A stretch of 64,000 nt of DNA from NCBI GenBank assembly GCA_949710005.1, contig OX453285.1, positions 10,112,933-10,176,932 on the forward strand, in the 5' to 3' direction. This document shows positions 37,031-50,345 of this stretch, piece after piece. Numbering within the stretch: position 1 is the first letter of the stretch; every line of letters starts with the position of its first letter. This DNA comes from Ricordea florida (lineage: Eukaryota; Cnidaria; Anthozoa; Corallimorpharia; Ricordeidae). The position numbers were made by a program, and so were the translations under genes. The notes under the pieces are model-generated. The model was given only the letters and a program-made list of their open reading frames with translations, did not search any database and was not told the origin of the DNA.

Positions 37031-38144
37031 GAAGGTAACGTTTCGAATTGAGGGTTTTTCATTTTACAGTGCGTTGCTTATTCAAAATTCCGAAATACCG
37101 TTTTTACAATTAGTAGCGTTTAAAGCTCAATGGAATGTTATTTTTCCGCATAAAATATTGATTTCCCTCTATCCTATTTAACAAAGCCAAATCGAAAAGC
37201 ACCAAACGTTAAACGAATACAAATGGAGTGAGGGGTAAAGCAAAGCCATTTCTCTTTGGTTTAAATTTGCCGCAACAACTGAATGTTCCAAGCGGTGCAG
37301 TCGAAAGAACGGATTTCAGTTTCTACAAAGTCTTCAATCCTTGGCTAAGAAGCTTAAGCAAATTGCTTGAGTTTAGTTGTCATGCAATGTAGCCTTAATT
37401 CAAGCAGAAAGCATGTTTCACGCGCACGGACGCGGTGCGAAGCGCATAATTGTGACGTTGCAGAAGGGTTATTGGATTTGGGCGCGCGCGACTGTCGACT
37501 TAGAGCGACCTAAACGGCTTTTGAAAACCTTTCTATGCATTGCATGTTAAAACTAAAAATAAGATAACTTGGAGCGATACCTCGTCTTACTTCAATTGTT
37601 TGTCTTTGTCGCTGCATTTGTAGAGAAAGCGGACAGTATCCAAAAGTACAAATCATTTACTGTCTACATTGAAGCGCTAGCGGGAAACAGTTTAAACCGA
37701 AGGCTTCGGTTGACATTTTTATCGGGATGATAATGGTCGTGCTAAGAAAACATAGGGAAAAAAATTTCCTTAAGCTCTCTCTTCGAATGTTTCTTTAAGA
37801 GGTTTGTCGATTTTCAGACGTTTCTGCAAATGCAAAGCTCCTCTAGGCTTAGGCAGTTGTGCTCGTGTACCAAGGGTAACGCATCTTTGTTACCTACCCT
37901 GTTTATGGTTTTGATGCGGTGCCGTGTGCACAACATTCATTGGGCTTAATATCGTTGCAGGATTCTTGCAAAGATTTGTTTGGAGTAACGAAAGCTGTTT
38001 CACGACTCCCAACAAACGAGTAGGCAGTCAGTTGTGTAGTTTCCATCTTTTTGCCAAAAATATTGGTCAAGAAGGAAGACAAGACTTTTCGAGAAATGAG
38101 GCTTGACGCGGAGAGCGAAAATTGAGGAAACGGCAGAAAATGTA

Positions 38145-38264
38145 AAGCCTACAACACGAGGTATTCCCAGGCAGTCACCCAGCCTGGTACTAAGCCCGCT
38201 CTACGGGTCTTGACTGCGGTGATTGGACGAGAACCGGTATATCTCCCGTGATATGCTCGTAGAC
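38145..38264 (-). rRNA. 5S: 5S ribosomal RNA, copy 27 (S unit)
   Basis: Gene identical to copy 24. The spacer shares CCTTAAACG, GAATATAC and AAGCAATG with unit 24, so pair 27-28 echoes pair 24-25. Confidence 0.96.
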
Positions 38265-39380
38265 GAAGGTAACGTTTCGAATTGAGGGTTTTTCATTTTC
38301 CAGTGCGTTGCTTATTCAAAATTCCGAAATACCGTTTTTACAATTAGTAGCGTTTAAAGCTCAATGGAATGTTATTTTTCCGCATAAAATATTGATTTCC
38401 CTCTATCCTATTTAACAAAGCCAAATCGAAAAGCACCAAACCTTAAACGAATATACAAATGGAGTGAGGGGTAAGGCAAAGCCATTTCTCTTTGGTTTAA
38501 ATTTGCCGCAACAACTGAATGTTCCAAGCAATGCAGTCGAAAGAACGGATTTCAGTTTCTACAAAGTCTTCAATCCTTGGCTAAGAAGCTTAAGCAAATT
38601 GCTTGAGTTTAGTTGTCATGCAATGTAGCCTTAATTCAAGCAGAAAGCATGTTTCACGCGCACGGACGCGGTGCGAAGCGCATAATTGTGACGTTGCAGA
38701 ACGGTTATTGGATTTGGGCGCGCGCGACTGTCGACTTAGAGCGACCTAAACGGCTTTTGAAAACCTTTCTATGCATTGCATGTTAAAACTAAAAATAAGA
38801 TAACTTGGAGCGATACCTCGTCTTACTTCAATTGTTTGTCTTTGTCGCTGCATTTGTAGAGAAAGCGGACAGTATCCAAAAGTACAAATCATTTACTGTC
38901 TACATTGAAGCGCTAGCGGGAAACAGTTTAAACCGAAGGCTTCGGTTGACATTTTTATCGGGATGATAATAGTCGTGCTAAGAAAACATAGGGAAAAAAA
39001 TTTCCTTAAGCTCTCTCTTCGAATGTTTCTTTAAGAGGTTTGTCGATTTTCAGACGTTTCTGCAAATGCAAAGCTCCTCTAGGCTTAGGCAGTTGTGCTC
39101 GTGTACCAAGGGTAACGCATCTTTGTTACCTACCCTGTTTATGGTTTTGATGCGGTGCCGTGTGCACAACATTCATTGGGCTTAATATCGTTGCAGGATT
39201 CTTGCAAAGATTTGTTTGGAGTAACGAAAGCTGTTTCACGACTCCCAACAAACGAGTAGGCAGTCAGTTGTGTAGTTTCCATCTTTTTGCCAAAAATATT
39301 GGTCAAGAAGGAAGACAAGACTTTTCGAGAAATGAGGCTTGACGCGGACAGCGAAAATTGAGGAAACGGCAGAAAATGTA

Positions 39381-39500
39381 AAGCCTACAACACGAGGTAT
39401 TCCCAGGCAGTCACCCAGCCTGGTACTAAGCCCGCTCTACGGGTCTTGACTGCGGTGATTGGACGAGAACCGGTATATCTCCCGTGATATGCTCGTAGAC
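39381..39500 (-). rRNA. 5S: 5S ribosomal RNA, copy 28 (S unit)
   Basis: Gene identical to copies 24-27. It is the first half of the dimer repeated in copies 30-31. Confidence 0.96.
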
Positions 39501-40614
39501 GAAGGTAACGTTTCGAATTGAGGGTTTTTCATTTTACAGTGCGTTGCTTATTCAAAATTCCGAAATACCGTTTTTACAATTAGTAGCGTTTAAAGCTCAA
39601 TGGAATGTTATTTTTCCGCATAAAATATTGATTTCCCTCTATCCTATTTAACAAAGCCAAATCGAAAAGCACCAAACGTTAAACGAATACAAATGGAGTG
39701 AGGGGTAAAGCAAAGCCATTTCTCTTTGGTTTAAATTTGCCGCAACAACTGAATGTTCCAAGCGGTGCAGTCGAAAGAACGGATTTCAGTTTCTACAAAG
39801 TCTTCAATCCTTGGCTAAGAAGCTTAAGCAAATTGCTTGAGTTTAGTTGTCATGCAATGTAGCCTTAATTCAAGCAGAAAGCATGTTTCACGCGCACGGA
39901 CGCGGTGCGAAGCGCATAATTGTGACGTTGCAGAAGGGTTATTGGATTTGGGCGCGCGCGACTGTCGACTTAGAGCGACCTAAACGGCTTTTGAAAACCT
40001 TTCTATGCATTGCATGTTAAAACTAAAAATAAGATAACTTGGAGCGATACCTCGTCTTACTTCAATTGTTTGTCTTTGTCGCTGCATTTGTAGAGAAAGC
40101 GGACAGTATCCAAAAGTACAAATCATTTACTGTCTACATTGAAGCGCTAGCGGGAAACAGTTTAAACCGAAGGCTTCGGTTGACATTTTTATCGGGATGA
40201 TAATGGTCGTGCTAAGAAAACATAGGGAAAAAAATTTCCTTAAGCTCTCTCTTCGAATGTTTCTTTAAGAGGTTTGTCGATTTTCAGACGTTTCTGCAAA
40301 TGCAAAGCTCCTCTAGGCTTAGGCAGTTGTGCTCGTGTACCAAGGGTAACGCATCTTTGTTACCTACCCTGTTTATGGTTTTGATGCGGTGCCGTGTGCA
40401 CAACATTCATTGGGCTTAATATCGTTGCAGGATTCTTGCAAAGATTTGTTTGGAGTAACGAAAGCTGTTTCACGACTCCCAACAAACGAGTAGGCAGTCA
40501 GTTGTGTAGTTTCCATCTTTTTGCCAAAAATTTTGGTCAAGAAGGAAGACAGGACTTTTTGAGAAATGAGGCTTGACGCGGACAGCGAAAATTGAGGAAA
40601 CGGCAGAAAATGTA

Positions 40615-40734
40615 AAGCCTACAACACGAGGTATTCCCAGGCAGTCACCCAGCCTGGTACTAAGCCCGCTCTACGGGTCTTGACTGCGGTGATCGGACAA
40701 GAACCGGTATATCTCCCGTGATATGGTCGTAGAC
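40615..40734 (-). rRNA. 5S: 5S ribosomal RNA, copy 29 (L unit)
   Basis: Carries A22G and C36T. C36T lies in the helix III loop, at a CpG. Its flank has the rare GGAATTAAGGG and AAATATCG spacer variants shared with unit 31. Confidence 0.96.
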
Positions 40735-41254
40735 GAAGGTAACGTTTGGAATTAAGGGTTTTTCATTTTACAGTGCGTTGCTTATTCAAAATTCCGAAAT
40801 ATCGTTTTTACAATTAGTAGCGTTTAAAGCTCAATGGAATGTTATTTTTCGGCATAAAATATTGATTTCCCTCTATCCTATTTAACAAAGCCAAATCGAA
40901 AAGCACCAAACCTTAAACGAATATACAAATGGAGTGAGGGGTAAGGCAAAGCCATTTCTCTTTGGTTTAAATTTGCCGCAACAACTGAATGTTCCAAGCA
41001 ATGAAGTCGAAAGAACGGATTTCAGTTTCTACAAAGTCTTCAATCCTTGGCTAAGAAGTTTAAGCAAATTGCTTGAGTTTAGTTGTAATGCAATGTAGCC
41101 TTAATTCAAGCAGAAAGCATGTTTCACGCGCACGGACGCGGTGCGAAGCGCATAATTGTGACGTTGCAGAAGGGTTATTGGATTTGGGCGCGCGCGACTG
41201 TCGACTTAGAGCGACCTAAACGGCTTTTGAAAACCTTTCTATGCATTGCATGTT

Positions 41255-41746
41255 TAAAATAAAAACTAGTCATAGTTGTCACTAAATCTGCCCTCGACTT
41301 TGTAAAAACTGAATAAAGACTGCATGTGGTTGTCCATGTATTTGTTATGAACCTTTGAAATGTAGTTTTAGTGTGAGAGTTTGCGAGTGCAAATTCCTTG
41401 TTGTGTTTGTGTTTTGTCAATTATCACACTTTGTTTCTTGGGTTAATGGAAATCCTCATACATATCGTGTTTAGGATGGGTTTACATTATAGCTTGGAAT
41501 GAAATAAGAAAGCTTGGAATGAAATCGTGACGACTCGTTGCCAAACTTGCCAAACCCAGTTTGCGCGGTTGCTGAGCCAGGCGCACATGCTAAAAGTTAA
41601 CCGGGACCACCGTGCGCGCCTATTTTCGTCAAATCGAGAAAATTTTCGCATACTAACACTACGACCATACGATACTTCTTATTTACGCGGGGAACATTAG
41701 GGTGCCTCCTCGGGTTCCGGCCTCTGGGCCGGAACCCTGCGGGGGC
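41255..41746. repeat. L-specific spacer block, unit 29
   Basis: Intact hairpin at 41712-41737. It sits in a unit whose proximal spacer has the extra TA dinucleotide, giving the 1,719-bp length. Confidence 0.85.
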
Positions 41747-42333
41747 AATAAGATAACTTGGAGCGATACCTCGTCTTACTTCAATTGTTTGTCTTTGTCG
41801 CTGCATTTGTAGAGAAAGCGGACAGTATCCAAAAGTACAAATCATTTACTGTCTACATTGAAGCGCTAGCGGGAAACAGTTTAAACCGAAGGCTTCGGTT
41901 GACATTTTTATCGGGATGATAATGGTCGTGCTAAGAAAACATAGCGAAAAAAATTTCCTTAAGCTCTCTCTTCGAATGTTTCTTTAAGAAGTTTGTCGAT
42001 TTTCAGACGTTTCTGCAAATGCAAAGCTCCTCTAGGCTTAGGCAGTTGTGCTCGTGTACCAAGGGTAACGCATCTTTGTTACCTACCCTGTTTATGGTTT
42101 TGATGCGGTGCCGTGTGCACAACATTCATTGGGCTTAATATCGTTGCAGGATTCTTGCAAAGATTTGTTTGGAGTAACGAAAGCTGTTTCACGACTCCCA
42201 ACAAACGAGTAGGCAGTCAGTTGTGTAGTTTCCATCTTTTTGCCAAAAATATTGGTCAAGAAGGAAGACAAGACTTTTCGAGAAATGAGGCTTGACGCGG
42301 ACAGCGAAAATTGAGGAAACGGCAGAAAATGTA

Positions 42334-42453
42334 AAGCCTACAACACGAGGTATTCCCAGGCAGTCACCCAGCCTGGTACTAAGCCCGCTCTACGGGTCTT
42401 GACTGCGGTGATTGGACAAGAACCGGTATATCTCCCGTGATATGCTCGTAGAC
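42334..42453 (-). rRNA. 5S: 5S ribosomal RNA, copy 30 (S unit, mosaic)
   Basis: Carries C9G, A22G, C36T and G41A. It is otherwise identical to copies 24-28 and 32, but carries the C36T of its neighbours 29 and 31, which suggests a short conversion tract. Confidence 0.95.
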
Positions 42454-43567
42454 GAAGGTAACGTTTCGAATTGAGGGTTTTTCATTTTACAGTGCGTTGC
42501 TTATTCAAAATTCCGAAATACCGTTTTTACAATTAGTAGCGTTTAAAGCTCAATGGAATGTTATTTTTCCGCATAAAATATTGATTTCCCTCTATCCTAT
42601 TTAACAAAGCCAAATCGAAAAGCACCAAACGTTAAACGAATACAAATGGAGTGAGGGGTAAAGCAAAGCCATTTCTCTTTGGTTTAAATTTGCCGCAACA
42701 ACTGAATGTTCCAAGCGGTGCAGTCGAAAGAACGGATTTCAGTTTCTACAAAGTCTTCAATCCTTGGCTAAGAAGCTTAAGCAAATTGCTTGAGTTTAGT
42801 TGTCATGCAATGTAGCCTTAATTCAAGCAGAAAGCATGTTTCACGCGCACGGACGCGGTGCGAAGCGCATAATTGTGACGTTGCAGAAGGGTTATTGGAT
42901 TTGGGCGCGCGCGACTGTCGACTTAGAGCGACCTAAACGGCTTTTGAAAACCTTTCTATGCATTGCATGTTAAAACTAAAAATAAGATAACTTGGAGCGA
43001 TACCTCGTCTTACTTCAATTGTTTGTCTTTGTCGCTGCATTTGTAGAGAAAGCGGACAGTATCCAAAAGTACAAATCATTTACTGTCTACATTGAAGCGC
43101 TAGCGGGAAACAGTTTAAACCGAAGGCTTCGGTTGACATTTTTATCGGGATGATAATGGTCGTGCTAAGAAAACATAGGGAAAAAAATTTCCTTAAGCTC
43201 TCTCTTCGAATGTTTCTTTAAGAGGTTTGTCGATTTTCAGACGTTTCTGCAAATGCAAAGCTCCTCTAGGCTTAGGCAGTTGTGCTCGTGTACCAAGGGT
43301 AACGCATCTTTGTTACCTACCCTGTTTATGGTTTTGATGCGGTGCCGTGTGCACAACATTCATTGGGCTTAATATCGTTGCAGGATTCTTGCAAAGATTT
43401 GTTTGGAGTAACGAAAGCTGTTTCACGACTCCCAACAAACGAGTAGGCAGTCAGTTGTGTAGTTTCCATCTTTTTGCCAAAAATTTTGGTCAAGAAGGAA
43501 GACAGGACTTTTCGAGAAATGAGGCTTGACGCGGACAGCGAAAATTGAGGAAACGGCAGAAAATGTA

Positions 43568-43687
43568 AAGCCTACAACACGAGGTATTCCCAGGCAGTCA
43601 CCCAGCCTGGTACTAAGCCCGCTCTACGGGTCTTGACTGCGGTGATCGGACAAGAACCGGTATATCTCCCGTGATATGGTCGTAGAC
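43568..43687 (-). rRNA. 5S: 5S ribosomal RNA, copy 31 (L unit)
   Basis: Carries A22G and C36T, identical to copy 29. Confidence 0.96.
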
Positions 43688-44206
43688 GAAGGTAACGTTT
43701 GGAATTAAGGGTTTTTCATTTTACAGTGCGTTGCTTATTCAAAATTCCGAAATATCGTTTTTACAATTAGTAGCGTTTAAAGCTCAATGGAATGTTATTT
43801 CTCGGCATAAAATATTGATTTCCCTCTATCCTATTTAACAAAGCCAAATCGAAAAGCACCAAACTTTAAACGAATATACAAATGGGTGAGGGGTAAGGCA
43901 AAGCCATTTCTCTTTGGTTTAAATTTGCCGCAACAACTGAATGTTCCAAGCAATGCAGTCGAAAGAACGGATTTCAGTTTCTACAAAGTCTTCAATCCTT
44001 GGCTAAGAAGTTTAAGCAAATTGCTTGAGTTTAGTTGTAATGCAATGTAGCCTTAATTTAAGCAGAAAGCATGTTTCACGCGCACGGACGCGGTGCGAAG
44101 CGCATAATTGTGACGTTGCAGAAGGGTTATTGGATTTGGGCGCGCGCGACTGTCGACTTAGAGCGACCTAAACGGCTTTTGAAAACCTTTCTATGCATTG
44201 CATGTT

Positions 44207-44698
44207 TAAAATAAAAACTAGTTATAGTTGTCACTAAATCTGCCCTCGACTTTGTAAAAACTGAATAAAGACTGCATGTGGTTGTCCATGTATTTGTTAT
44301 GAACCTTTGAAATGTAGTTTTAGTGTGAGAGTTTGCGAGTGCAAATTCCTTGTTGTGTTTGTGTTTTGTCAATTATCACACTTTGTTTCTTGGGTTAATG
44401 GAAATCCTCATACATATCGTGTTTAGGATGGGTTTACATTATAGCTTGGAATGAAATAAGAAAGCTTGGAATGAAATCGTGACGACTCGTTGCCAAACTT
44501 GCCAAACCCAGTTTGCGCGGTTGCTGAGCCAGGCGCACATGCTAAAAGTTAACCGGGACCACCGTGCGCGCCTATTTTCGTCAAATCGAGAAAATTTTCG
44601 CATACTAACACTACGACCATACGATACTTCTTATTTACGCGGGGAACATTAGGGTGCCTCCTCGGGTTCCGGCCTCTGGGCCGGAACCCTGCGGGGGC
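44207..44698. repeat. L-specific spacer block, unit 31
   Basis: Intact hairpin at 44664-44689. It has a private C-to-T change at 44223. Confidence 0.85.
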
Positions 44699-45285
44699 AA
44701 TAAGATAACTTGGAGCGATACCTCGTCTTACTTCAATTGTTTGTCTTTGTCGCTGCATTTGTAGAGAAAGCGGACAGTATCCAAAAGTACAAATCATTTA
44801 CTGTCTACATTGAAGCGCTAGCGGGAAACAGTTTAAACCGAAGGCTTCGGTTGACATTTTTATCGGGATGATAATGGTCGTGCTAAGAAAACATAGCGAA
44901 AAAAATTTCCTTAAGCTCTCTCTTCGAATGTTTCTTTAAGAAGTTTGTCGATTTTCAGACGTTTCTGCAAATGCAAAGCTCCTCTAGGCTTAGGCAGTTG
45001 TGCTCGTGTACCAAGGGTAACGCATCTTTGTTACCTACCCTGTTTATGGTTTTGATGCGGTGCCGTGTGCACAACATTCATTGGGCTTAATATCGTTGCA
45101 GGATTCTTGCAAAGATTTGTTTGGAGTAACGAAAGCTGTTTCACGACTCCCAACAAACGAGTAGGCAGTCAGTTGTGTAGTTTCCATCTTTTTGCCAAAA
45201 ATATTGGTCAAGAAGGAAGACAAGACTTTTCGAGAAATGAGGCTTGACGCGGACAGCGAAAATTGAGGAAACGGCAGAAAATGTA

Positions 45286-45405
45286 AAGCCTACAACACGA
45301 GGTATTCCCAGGCAGTCACCCAGCCTGGTACTAAGCCCGCTCTACGGGTCTTGACTGCGGTGATTGGACGAGAACCGGTATATCTCCCGTGATATGCTCG
45401 TAGAC
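45286..45405 (-). rRNA. 5S: 5S ribosomal RNA, copy 32 (S unit)
   Basis: Carries C9G, A22G and G41A. The unit is nearly identical to unit 39. Confidence 0.96.
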
Positions 45406-46519
45406 GAAGGTAACGTTTCGAATTGAGGGTTTTTCATTTTCCAGTGCGTTGCTTATTCAAAATTCCGAAATACCGTTTTTACAATTAGTAGCGTTTAAAG
45501 CTCAATGGAATGTTATTTTTCCGCATAAAATATTGATTTCCCTCTATCCTATTTAACAAAGCCAAATCGAAAAGCACCAAACGTTAAACGAATACAAATG
45601 GAGTGAGGGGTAAAGCAAAGCCATTTCTCTTTGGTTTAAATTTGCCGCAACAACTGAATGTTCCAAGCGGTGCAGTCGAAAGAACGGATTTCAGTTTCTA
45701 CAAAGTCTTCAATCCTTGGCTAAGAAGCTTAAGCAAATTGCTTGAGTTTAGTTGTCATGCAATGTAGCCTTAATTCAAGCAGAAAGCATGTTTCACGCGC
45801 ACGGACGCGGTGCGAAGCGCATAATTGTGACGTTGCAGAAGGGTTATTGGATTTGGGCGCGCGCGACTGTCGACTTAGAGCGACCTAAACGGCTTTTGAA
45901 AACCTTTCTATGCATTGCATGTTAAAACTAAAAATAAGATAACTTGGAGCGATACCTCGTCTTACTTCAATTGTTTGTCTTTGTCGCTGCATTTGTAGAG
46001 AAAGCGGACAGTATCCAAAAGTACAAATCATTTACTGTCTACATTGAAGCGCTAGCGGGAAACAGTTTAAACCGAAGGCTTCGGTTGACATTTTTATCGG
46101 GATGATAATGGTCGTGCTAAGAAAACATAGGGAAAAAAATTTCCTTAAGCTCTCTCTTCGAATGTTTCTTTAAGAGGTTTGTCGATTTTCAGACGTTTCT
46201 GCAAATGCAAAGCTCCTCTAGGCTTAGGCAGTTGTGCTCGTGTACCAAGGGTAACGCATCTTTGTTACCTACCCTGTTTATGGTTTTGATGCGGTGCCGT
46301 GTGCACAACATTCATTGGGCTTAATATCGTTGCAGGATTCTTGCAAAGATTTGTTTGGAGTAACGAAAGCTGTTTCACGACTCCCAACAAACGAGTAGGC
46401 AGTCAGTTGTGTAGTTTCCATCTTTTTGCCAAAAATATTGATCAAGAAGGAAGACAAGACTTTTCGAGAAATGAGGCTTGACGCGGACAGCGAAAATTGA
46501 GGAAACGGCAGAAAATGTA

Positions 46520-46639
46520 AAGCCTACAACACGAGGTATTCCCAGGCAGTCACCCAGCCTGGTACTAAGCCCGCTCTACGGGTCTTGACTGCGGTGATCG
46601 GACGAGAACCGGTATATTTCCCGTGATATGGCCGTAGAC
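46520..46639 (-). rRNA. 5S: 5S ribosomal RNA, copy 33 (S unit)
   Basis: Carries only A8G, which turns A8-U111 in helix I into a G·U pair and should be neutral. Confidence 0.96.
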
Positions 46640-47755
46640 GAAGGTAACGTTTGGAATTGAGGGTTTTTCATTTTACAGTGCTTTGCTTATTCAAAATTCC
46701 TAAATACCGTTTTTACAATTAGTAGCGTTTAAAGCTCAATGGAATGTTATTTTTCGGCATAAAATATTGATTTCCCTCTATCCTATTTAACAAAGCCAAA
46801 TCGAAAAGCACCAAACCTTAAACGAATATACAAATGGAGTGAGGGGTAAAGCAAAGCCATTTCTCTTTGGTTTAAATTTGCCGCAACAACTGAATGTTCC
46901 AAGCGGTGCAGTCGAAAGAACGGATTTCAGTTTCTACAAAGTCTTCAATCCTTGGCTAAGAAGCTTAAGCAAATTGCTTGAGTTTAGTTGTCATGCAATG
47001 TAGCCTTAATTCAAGCAGAAGGCATGTTTCACGAGCACAGACGCGGTGCGAAGCGCATAATTGTGACGTTGCAGAAGGGTTATTGGATTTGGGCGCGCGC
47101 GACTGTCGACTTAGAGCGACCTAAACGGCTTTTGAAAACCTTTCTATGCATTGCATGTTAAAACTAAAAATAAGATAACTTGGAGCGATACCTCGTCCTA
47201 CTTCAATTGTTTGTCTTTGTCGCTGCATTTGTAGAGAAAGCGGACAGTATCCAAAAGTACAAATCATTTACTGTCTACATTGAAGCGCTAGCGGGAAACA
47301 GTTTAAACCGAAGGCTTCGGTTGACATTTTTATCGGGATGATAATAGTCGTGCTAAGAAAACATAGGGAAAAAAATTTCCTTAAGCTCTCTCTTCGAATG
47401 TTTCTTTAAGAGGTTTGTCGATTTTCAGACGTTTCTGCAAATGCAAAGCTCCTCTAGGCTTAGGCAGTTGTGCTCGTGTACCAAGGGTAACGCATCTTTG
47501 TTACCAACCCTGTTTATGGTTTTGATGCGGCGCCGTGTGCACAACATTCATTGGGCTTAATATCGTTGCAGGATTCTTGCAAAGATTTGTTTGGAGTAAC
47601 GAAAGCTGTTTCACGACTCCCAACAAACGAGTAGGCAGTCAGTTGTGTAGTTTCCATCTTTTTGCCAAAAATATTGGTCAAGAAGGAAGACAAGACTTTT
47701 CGAGAAATGAGGCTTGACGCGGAGAGCGAAAATTGAGGAAACGGCAGAAAATGTA

Positions 47756-47875
47756 AAGCCTACAACACGAGGTATTCCCAGGCAGTCACTCAGCCTGGTA
47801 CTAAGCCCGCTCTACGGGTCTTGACTGCGGTGATTGGACGAGAACCGGTATATCTCCCGTGATATGGTCGTAGAC
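47756..47875 (-). rRNA. 5S: 5S ribosomal RNA, copy 34 (S unit)
   Basis: Carries A22G, G41A and G86A. G86A changes the helix IV loop from TGGGTGA to TGAGTGA, inside the box C region, and is shared only with copy 40. Confidence 0.95.
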
Positions 47876-48989
47876 GAAGGTAACGTTTCGAATTGAGGGT
47901 TTTTCATTTTCCAGTGCGTTGCTTATTCAAAATTCCGAAATACCGTTTTTACAATTAGTAGCGTTTAAAGCTCAATGGAATGTTATTTTTCCGCATAAAA
48001 TATTGATTTCCCTCTATCCTATTTAACAAAGCCAAATCGAAAAGCACCAAACGTTAAACGAATACAAATGGAGTGAGGGGTAAAGCAAAGCCATTTCTCT
48101 TTGGTTTAAATTTGCCGCAACAACTGAATGTTCCAAGCGGTGCAGTCGAAAGAACGGATTTCAGTTTCTACAAAGTCTTCAATCCTTGGCTAAGAAGCTT
48201 AAGCAAATTGCTTGAGTTTAGTTGTCATGCAATGTAGCCTTAATTCAAGCAGAAAGCATGTTTCACGCGCACGGACGCGGTGCGAAGCGCATAATTGTGA
48301 CGTTGCAGAAGGGTTATTGGATTTGGGCGCGCGCGACTGTCGACTTAGAGCGACCTAAACGGCTTTTGAAAACCTTTCTATGCATTGCATGTTAAAACTA
48401 AAAATAAGATAACTTGGAGCGATACCTCGTCTTACTTCAATTGTTTGTCTTTGTCGCTGCATTTGTAGAGAAAGCGGACAGTATCCAAAAGTACAAATCA
48501 TTTACTGTCTACATTGAAGCGCTAGCGGGAAACAGTTTAAACCGAAGGCTTCGGTTGACATTTTTATCGGGATGATAATGGTCGTGCTAAGAAAACATAG
48601 CGAAAAAAATTTCCTTAAGCTCTCTCTTCGAATGTTTCTTTAAGAAGTTTGTCGATTTTCAGACGTTTCTGCAAATGCAAAGCTCCTCTAGGCTTAGGCA
48701 GTTGTGCTCGTGTACCAAGGGTAACGCATCTTTGTTACCTACCCTGTTTATGGTTTTGATGCGGTGCCGTGTGCACAACATTCATTGGGCTTAATATCGT
48801 TGCAGGATTCTTGCAAAGATTTGTTTGGAGTAACGAAAGCTGTTTCACGACTCCCAACAAACGAGTAGGCAGTCAGTTGTGTAGTTTCCATCTTTTTGCC
48901 AAAAATATTGGTCAAGAAGGAAGACAAGACTTTTCGAGAAATGAGGCTTGACGCGGAGAGCGAAAATTGAGGAAACGGCAGAAAATGTA

Positions 48990-49109
48990 AAGCCTACAAC
49001 ACGAGGTATTCCCAGGCAGTCACCCAGCCTGGTACTAAGCCCGCTCTACGGGTCTTGACTGCGGTGATCGGACGAGAACCGGTATATTTCCCGTGATATG
49101 GTCGTAGAC
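48990..49109 (-). rRNA. 5S: 5S ribosomal RNA, copy 35 (S unit)
   Basis: Matches the reference exactly, as do copies 41-45. The downstream T4 terminator is intact. Confidence 0.97.
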
Positions 49110-50225
49110 GAAGGTAACGTTTCGAATTGAGGGTTTTTAATTTTACAGTGCGTTGCTTATTCAAAATTCCGAAATACCGTTTTTACAATTAGTAGCGTTT
49201 AAAGCTCAATGGAATGTTATTTTTCGGCATAAAATATTGATTTCCCTCTATCCTATTTAACAAAGCCAAATCGAAAAGCACCAAACCTTAAACGAATATA
49301 CAAATGGAGTGAGGGGTAAAGCAAAGCCATTTCTCTTTGGTTTAAATTTGCCGCAACAACTGAATGTTCCAAGCGGTGCAGTCGAAAGAACGGATTTCAG
49401 TTTCTACAAAGTCTTCAATCCTTGGCTAAGAAGTTTAAGCAAATTGCTTGAGTTTAGTTGTCATGCAATGTAGCCTTAATTCAAGCAGAAGGCATGTTTC
49501 ACGCGCACGGACGCGGTGCGAAGCGCATAATTGTGACGTTGCAGAAGGGTTATTGGATTTGGGCGCGCGCGACTGTCGACTTAGAGCGACCTAAACGGCT
49601 TTTGAAAACCTTTCTATGCATTGCATGTTAAAACTAAAAATAAGATAACTTGGAGCGATACCTCGTCTTACTTCAATTGTTTGTCTTTGTCGCTGCATTT
49701 GTAGAGAAAGCGGACAGTATCCAAAAGTACAAATCATTTACTGTCTACATTGAAGCGCTAGCGGGAAACAGTTTAAACCGAAGGCTTCGGTTGACATTTT
49801 TATCGGGATGATAATGGTCGTGCTAAGAAAACATAGGGAAAAAAATTTCCTTAAGCTCTCTCTTCGAATGTTTCTTTAAGAGGTTTGTCGATTTTCAGAC
49901 GTTTCTGCAAATGCAAAGCTCCTCTAGGCTTAGGCAGTTGTGCTCGTGTACCAAGGGTAACGCATCTTTGTTACCTACCCTGTTTATGGTTTTGATGCGG
50001 TGCCGTGTGCACAACATTCATTGGGCTTAATATCGTTGCAGGATTCTTGCAAAGATTTGTTTGGAGTAACGAAAGCTGTTTCACGACTCCCAACAAACGA
50101 GTAGGCAGTCAGTTGTGTAGTTTCCATCTTTTTGCCAAAAATATTGGTCAAGAAGGAAGACAAGACTTTTCGAGAAATGAGGCTTGACGCGGAGAGCGAA
50201 AATTGAGGAAACGGCAGAAAATGTA

Positions 50226-50345
50226 AAGCCTACAACACGAGGTATTCCCAGGCAGTCACCCAGCCTGGTACTAAGCCCGCTCTAGGGGTCTTGACTGCGG
50301 TGATTGGACGAGAACCGGTATATCTCCCGTGATATGGTCGTAGAC
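50226..50345 (-). rRNA. 5S: 5S ribosomal RNA, copy 36 (S unit)
   Basis: Carries A22G, G41A and G61C. G61C breaks the C17-G61 pair of helix II and is found nowhere else in the window. Confidence 0.95.
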
